Source: Castanea sativa
Taxonomy: Eukaryota > Streptophyta > Magnoliopsida > Fagales > Fagaceae
Assembly (NCBI RefSeq): GCF_040712315.1
Contig: NC_134013.1
Location: forward strand, 75,274,001 to 75,338,000
Direction: 5' to 3'
DNA length: 64,000 bases
The number at the start of each line of letters is the position of its first letter. Position 1 is the stretch's first letter. The position numbers and the translations under genes are program-made. This document shows, in pieces, positions 61,692-64,000 of the stretch. The notes below the pieces were generated by a model that was not told the DNA's origin, did no database searches, and saw only the letters and a program-made list of their open reading frames with translations.

Positions 61692-63063
61692 CTTAAGAAC
61701 TGGTAAACCCACCTCGATGTATGATGCAGCTGGTTCTGAGTGCTTCTCATTTGTCCTTGCAATAAATATGTCCCAGAAGACGGACCACCATTCAAAAAGA
61801 AAACCACCAGGTGCATCAATAGCTGAAGTACATGGTACACACAAAAGCCACAATTAATATGAATTATGATATATACATAGAGTATGGGAAGTCCAGAATA
61901 CATGTTAAATCTCTTTTCTTAGCAAATCTTCACATATTCTTACCAACAGGATCAGAAGAGACTTTCCCTTCGGCTTGAAATGCTTTTGCGGTAGAATGTA
62001 ATTTCCTCTTCATAAGATAGTCATATATATACACATCCAACCTATTGTACAAAGACCAAATCAGTCAGATTGTAAAACAATACAACTATAAAATCCAAAT
62101 CGATACAAACCCAGCATTTAAACAGCAACAAAATGAAGGAAAATACTGTCCAAAGAATAAAGAAACAAATACCACCCTCGATAGCTCAGAAAATCAATAT
62201 TTACTGACAATAATGCAAAAGCAAAACCTCACACAAATTTTTGGCATGGTTGGATTTCTAAATTAACTTTTTGAATCTTAATTTTTTTTTTCATCATTTG
62301 AGAGGAGAGAACAAAATCTTCCATTCAACCAAGCAATAAGACTATTTGCCTCGAGTCCTTGACTAAAACAATATGAAACCAATATCAAAAAAATCCACCC
62401 CCACCCAAAGAAAACAAGAAATAAATCCAAAAGTACCCCAAAAACCAGAACCAAAAAGAATCCAAGAAGTAATAGAAGGCAACAACAAGAACAAGAACAC
62501 CAAAATCATCGCAGACAAAATAGACTCTTGAGAAACTTCGACATGCCCATTTAGAAACATATTAGAATACAAGCACCAATCACAGAGTAAAGTTCAAATC
62601 AAAACCCTAGGCCTCAAAAAGAGCTAATGAAAAACTAAACACAAACAAAAACAAAAAAAAAAAGAGGAAATTTTGTACAGAAAAACAGTCCTAAAAACTG
62701 ACAAATCAACCAAATCTTAAAATTTTAAAAAAACACACACTAAAAGCACAAACTTTATCAACAGAAACATCAGTACAACATGGAAAACAACCCCAAATGC
62801 GGAAAAATGCAAATTAAACAAACACCACAAAAAACTATAACATACCCATTCGAAAACTTGAAAATAAAAGCCCAAAATAACACTTTCCAAAACAAAATGC
62901 GAAAACGAAAACCCTAGGACCCAAAAACAAAGCCACAAGCATTCAAAGTCCTAAAGGACCGAAACCCAGAAATCAAAAACGAACAAACAACATAACAAAA
63001 TCGATTTACTTGCATAAAGACTTACATTTTATCAGCTTCCCAGTTGGTCTGAGACTGAGACAT
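52516..63063 (-). CDS. LUG: LEUNIG transcriptional corepressor (LUFS, Gln-rich, WD40)
   Basis: Groucho/TLE-like nuclear corepressor; in Arabidopsis LUG acts with SEUSS to repress AGAMOUS and other targets. Eighteen exons from the 5' end: 63063-63026, 62041-61944, 61822-61713, 60761-60402, 60316-60228, 60131-60044, 59954-59879, 59159-59110, 57849-57565, 57441-57265, 56845-56603, 56224-56104, 55989-55877, 55724-55575, 54856-54704, 54600-54484, 53202-52996, 52659-52516. Total 2619 nt, 872 aa plus TGA, with matching phases at every GT-AG junction. The start [20 protein letters not shown] opens the LUFS/LisH domain (~1-85), which binds SEUSS. Residues ~83-202 are Gln-rich with 24 uninterrupted Gln (121-144). 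Seven WD40 repeats fill ~580-872, ending [22 protein letters not shown] and LDVETQ favour LUG over LEUNIG_HOMOLOG. Introns hold a SINE, a MULE-type MITE and a psbC fragment. Confidence 0.95.
53904..54011. repeat. two-copy 54-bp tandem duplication in LEUNIG intron 16
   Basis: Units at 53904-53957 and 53958-54011 look identical; each starts AAAACTAAATTATATCAATC and ends TAAATTGAACC. Identity suggests a recent event. It lies about 115 bp from the psbC fragment. Confidence 0.95.
54127..54465 (-). pseudogene. psbC: plastid psbC (CP43) fragment in LEUNIG intron 16 (NUPT)
   Basis: On the minus strand the sequence reads part of CP43: [13 protein letters not shown], then [17 protein letters not shown] and [16 protein letters not shown], then [19 protein letters not shown] and EEGWIVSV. 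Both ends of the gene are missing. Compared with the highly conserved CP43 it has many replacements and an in-frame insertion of about 15 codons after DTWAPG; the inserted DNA contains the hairpin GTATCCCCAGGATAC. The divergence points to an old transfer, older than the rps4 fragment at 22843. The frame is still open and is in phase with LEUNIG exon 16. It could be a direct plastid transfer or one that came through the mitochondrion. Confidence 0.9.
58496..58863. mobile_element. MULE-type MITE in LEUNIG intron 8
   Basis: The 368-bp element is almost one long inverted repeat: the left arm begins GGGTAAACTACATATTTGGT and the right arm is its complement, each ~170 bp. It is flanked by a perfect 9-bp target duplication TAAAACAAT (58487-58495 and 58864-58872), the size made by Mutator-like transposases. 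The arms contain repeated TTTGGTCCCTAA motifs. It encodes nothing. Confidence 0.9.
60576..60647 (-). repeat. CAG/CAA tract encoding 24 Gln in LEUNIG exon 4
   Basis: The tract is coded by mixed CAG and CAA. The end nearest the C-terminus is a pure CAG run (CTG on the plus strand from 60576), which is prone to length change. A shorter Gln run of nine residues lies at about residues 91-99. Confidence 0.95.
61413..61530 (-). mobile_element. SINE-like element in LEUNIG intron 3
   Basis: On the minus strand it reads GAGCTCTAGCTCAACTTACA (box-A-like), later GTAGGTTCAAGACCC (box-B-like), and ends in an A-rich stretch. CCTCCGCCTA and TAGGCGGAGG form a 10-bp stem between the boxes. It differs from the other SINEs in the window. 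Confidence 0.6.
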
Positions 63064-64000
63064 GGCTAAAACACTGTAATCTATGACAAATCCGAAACCT
63101 TTGGAACTGTGCGTACAGAAAATAAAAATAACAATTTCAAAGGAGTTGTTCCGCTTATAGCTCTCTCTTACGTTAGATTCTTAAGGAGAGTATGTCTTCT
63201 GGATTTTCGGACTAAAGCCTTTTAACGTGTGTGTGTGTTTTTTTTTTATTTTTTACAACATTTGAGGACTATAATCTTGGTCATAACTCATATGTAAAAA
63301 ATAATAATATAAAATTATAAGAAGTATTCTAGGCTGATCTTTCTATAACAATTGTTTGGCTTTTCGCTTGGTTCTTTGTGGCCTCATGCCAAAATTTCAC
63401 GCAACCAAAGCACTGTAGAGTGCCGCTCTTTTTATTTTCCCCTTTCGTCTTGGCACGCATTATGAAGTGCTTTTTTGACTTTTTGGTTCATATCATGCAT
63501 TTTCCATCACCTACAATTTAGATACGACAACTTAACATTATTTATTTTGTTTCTCAGAAAAAAAAAAACATTATTTATTTCACCCCAAAAAAAAAAAAAG
63601 GTCACATTTTTTTTTAATGCCATTATCATTATTAATTGGTTTAAATCAAGTTAACAATTTTTGATAGTAAGTATTTAATTTGATTATTATTATCATATAC
63701 TATATATTATAAGTTGGGTCCTAAAAATCAAGATTGTGCGAAGTGGTTCAACATATAGCTTATACGTTTTATAACGGATTTTTGTTATAAAACTTATTAA
63801 GTATTAAGATAGCTTACTTGAGTAGAATCTATATCATGCAATTTGCATCATCTACAATTTACATATGACAACAACTTAACATTATTTATTTTAGCCCAAG
63901 AAAAAAAGTCCCGTTGTTTTTTTCAATGCAACTGTCATTATTAATGGGTTAAAATCAAGTTAACAATTTTTTATAGTAAAGTGTTTAATTTGATTATTAT
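63064..64000. other. LEUNIG 5' flank with a direct repeat
   Basis: The first ~130 bp upstream of the LEUNIG ATG are expected 5' UTR and promoter; no clear TATA box was found. The rest is AT-rich and holds the direct repeat starting at 63491 and 63833. Confidence 0.5.
63491..64000. repeat. ~170-200 bp direct repeat, offset 342 bp, running off the window
   Basis: TATCATGCATTTTCCATCAC at 63491 and TATCATGCAATTTGCATCAT at 63833 start two copies. Both continue through ACTTAACATTATTTATTTT, ATCAAGTTAACAATTTTT and TTTAATTTGATTATTAT. The second copy reaches the window's end, so a longer array cannot be excluded. Confidence 0.85.

Overview
The window is nuclear DNA of a flowering plant. It holds three intron-rich genes with GT-AG introns, LTR retrotransposons, MITEs and tRNA-derived SINEs in an AT-rich background, and two pieces of plastid DNA. 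The repeat set would fit a woody eudicot such as a Fagales tree, but that is an inference; nothing here proves the species.

Region 1 (1-29.4 kb) has no host gene that I can support. It carries SINEs, a solo-LTR-like block, remnants of CACTA/En-Spm transposons, a Tourist MITE, a 1.2-kb MULE with long terminal inverted repeats, and an 11.6-kb Ty3/gypsy element of the Tat type in reverse orientation (9488-21077). The Tat element has degraded gag, protease, RT, two RNase H domains and integrase on the minus strand, a seven-copy 81-bp array, and a degraded, apparently spliced antisense ORF. At 22.3-23.65 kb a 538-bp segment is tandemly duplicated, and a 267-bp fragment of plastid rps4 fills the junction.

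Region 2 (30.06-44.28 kb, plus strand) is a complete full-size ABCG (PDR) transporter, orthologous by sequence to Arabidopsis ABCG32/PEC1, a cuticle-precursor exporter. I placed 24 exons; they sum to 4257 nt (1418 codons plus stop). Intron 7 (4.2 kb) holds a degraded Copia element and a TRIM element. Intron 21 holds a Tourist MITE.

Region 3 (48.78-51.42 kb, plus strand) is a two-exon gibberellin 3-beta-hydroxylase (GA3ox; 357 aa), with a MITE in its intron and a MITE-rich promoter side.

Region 4 (52.5-63.06 kb, minus strand) is a complete LEUNIG-type corepressor. Its 18 exons sum to 2619 nt (872 aa): a LUFS/LisH N-terminus, a Gln-rich middle with 24 consecutive Gln, and seven WD40 repeats. 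Intron 16 carries a plastid psbC (CP43) fragment immediately after the 5' splice site. The LEUNIG reading frame stays open through the splice site into the psbC-derived sequence for about 142 codons.

The three host genes act in different pathways (cuticle export, gibberellin activation, transcriptional co-repression) and show no sign of being a functional cluster. GA3ox and LEUNIG are convergent, with stop codons about 1.1 kb apart. I found no previously unknown gene system. The most notable structures are the two plastid insertions and the architecture of the Tat element.
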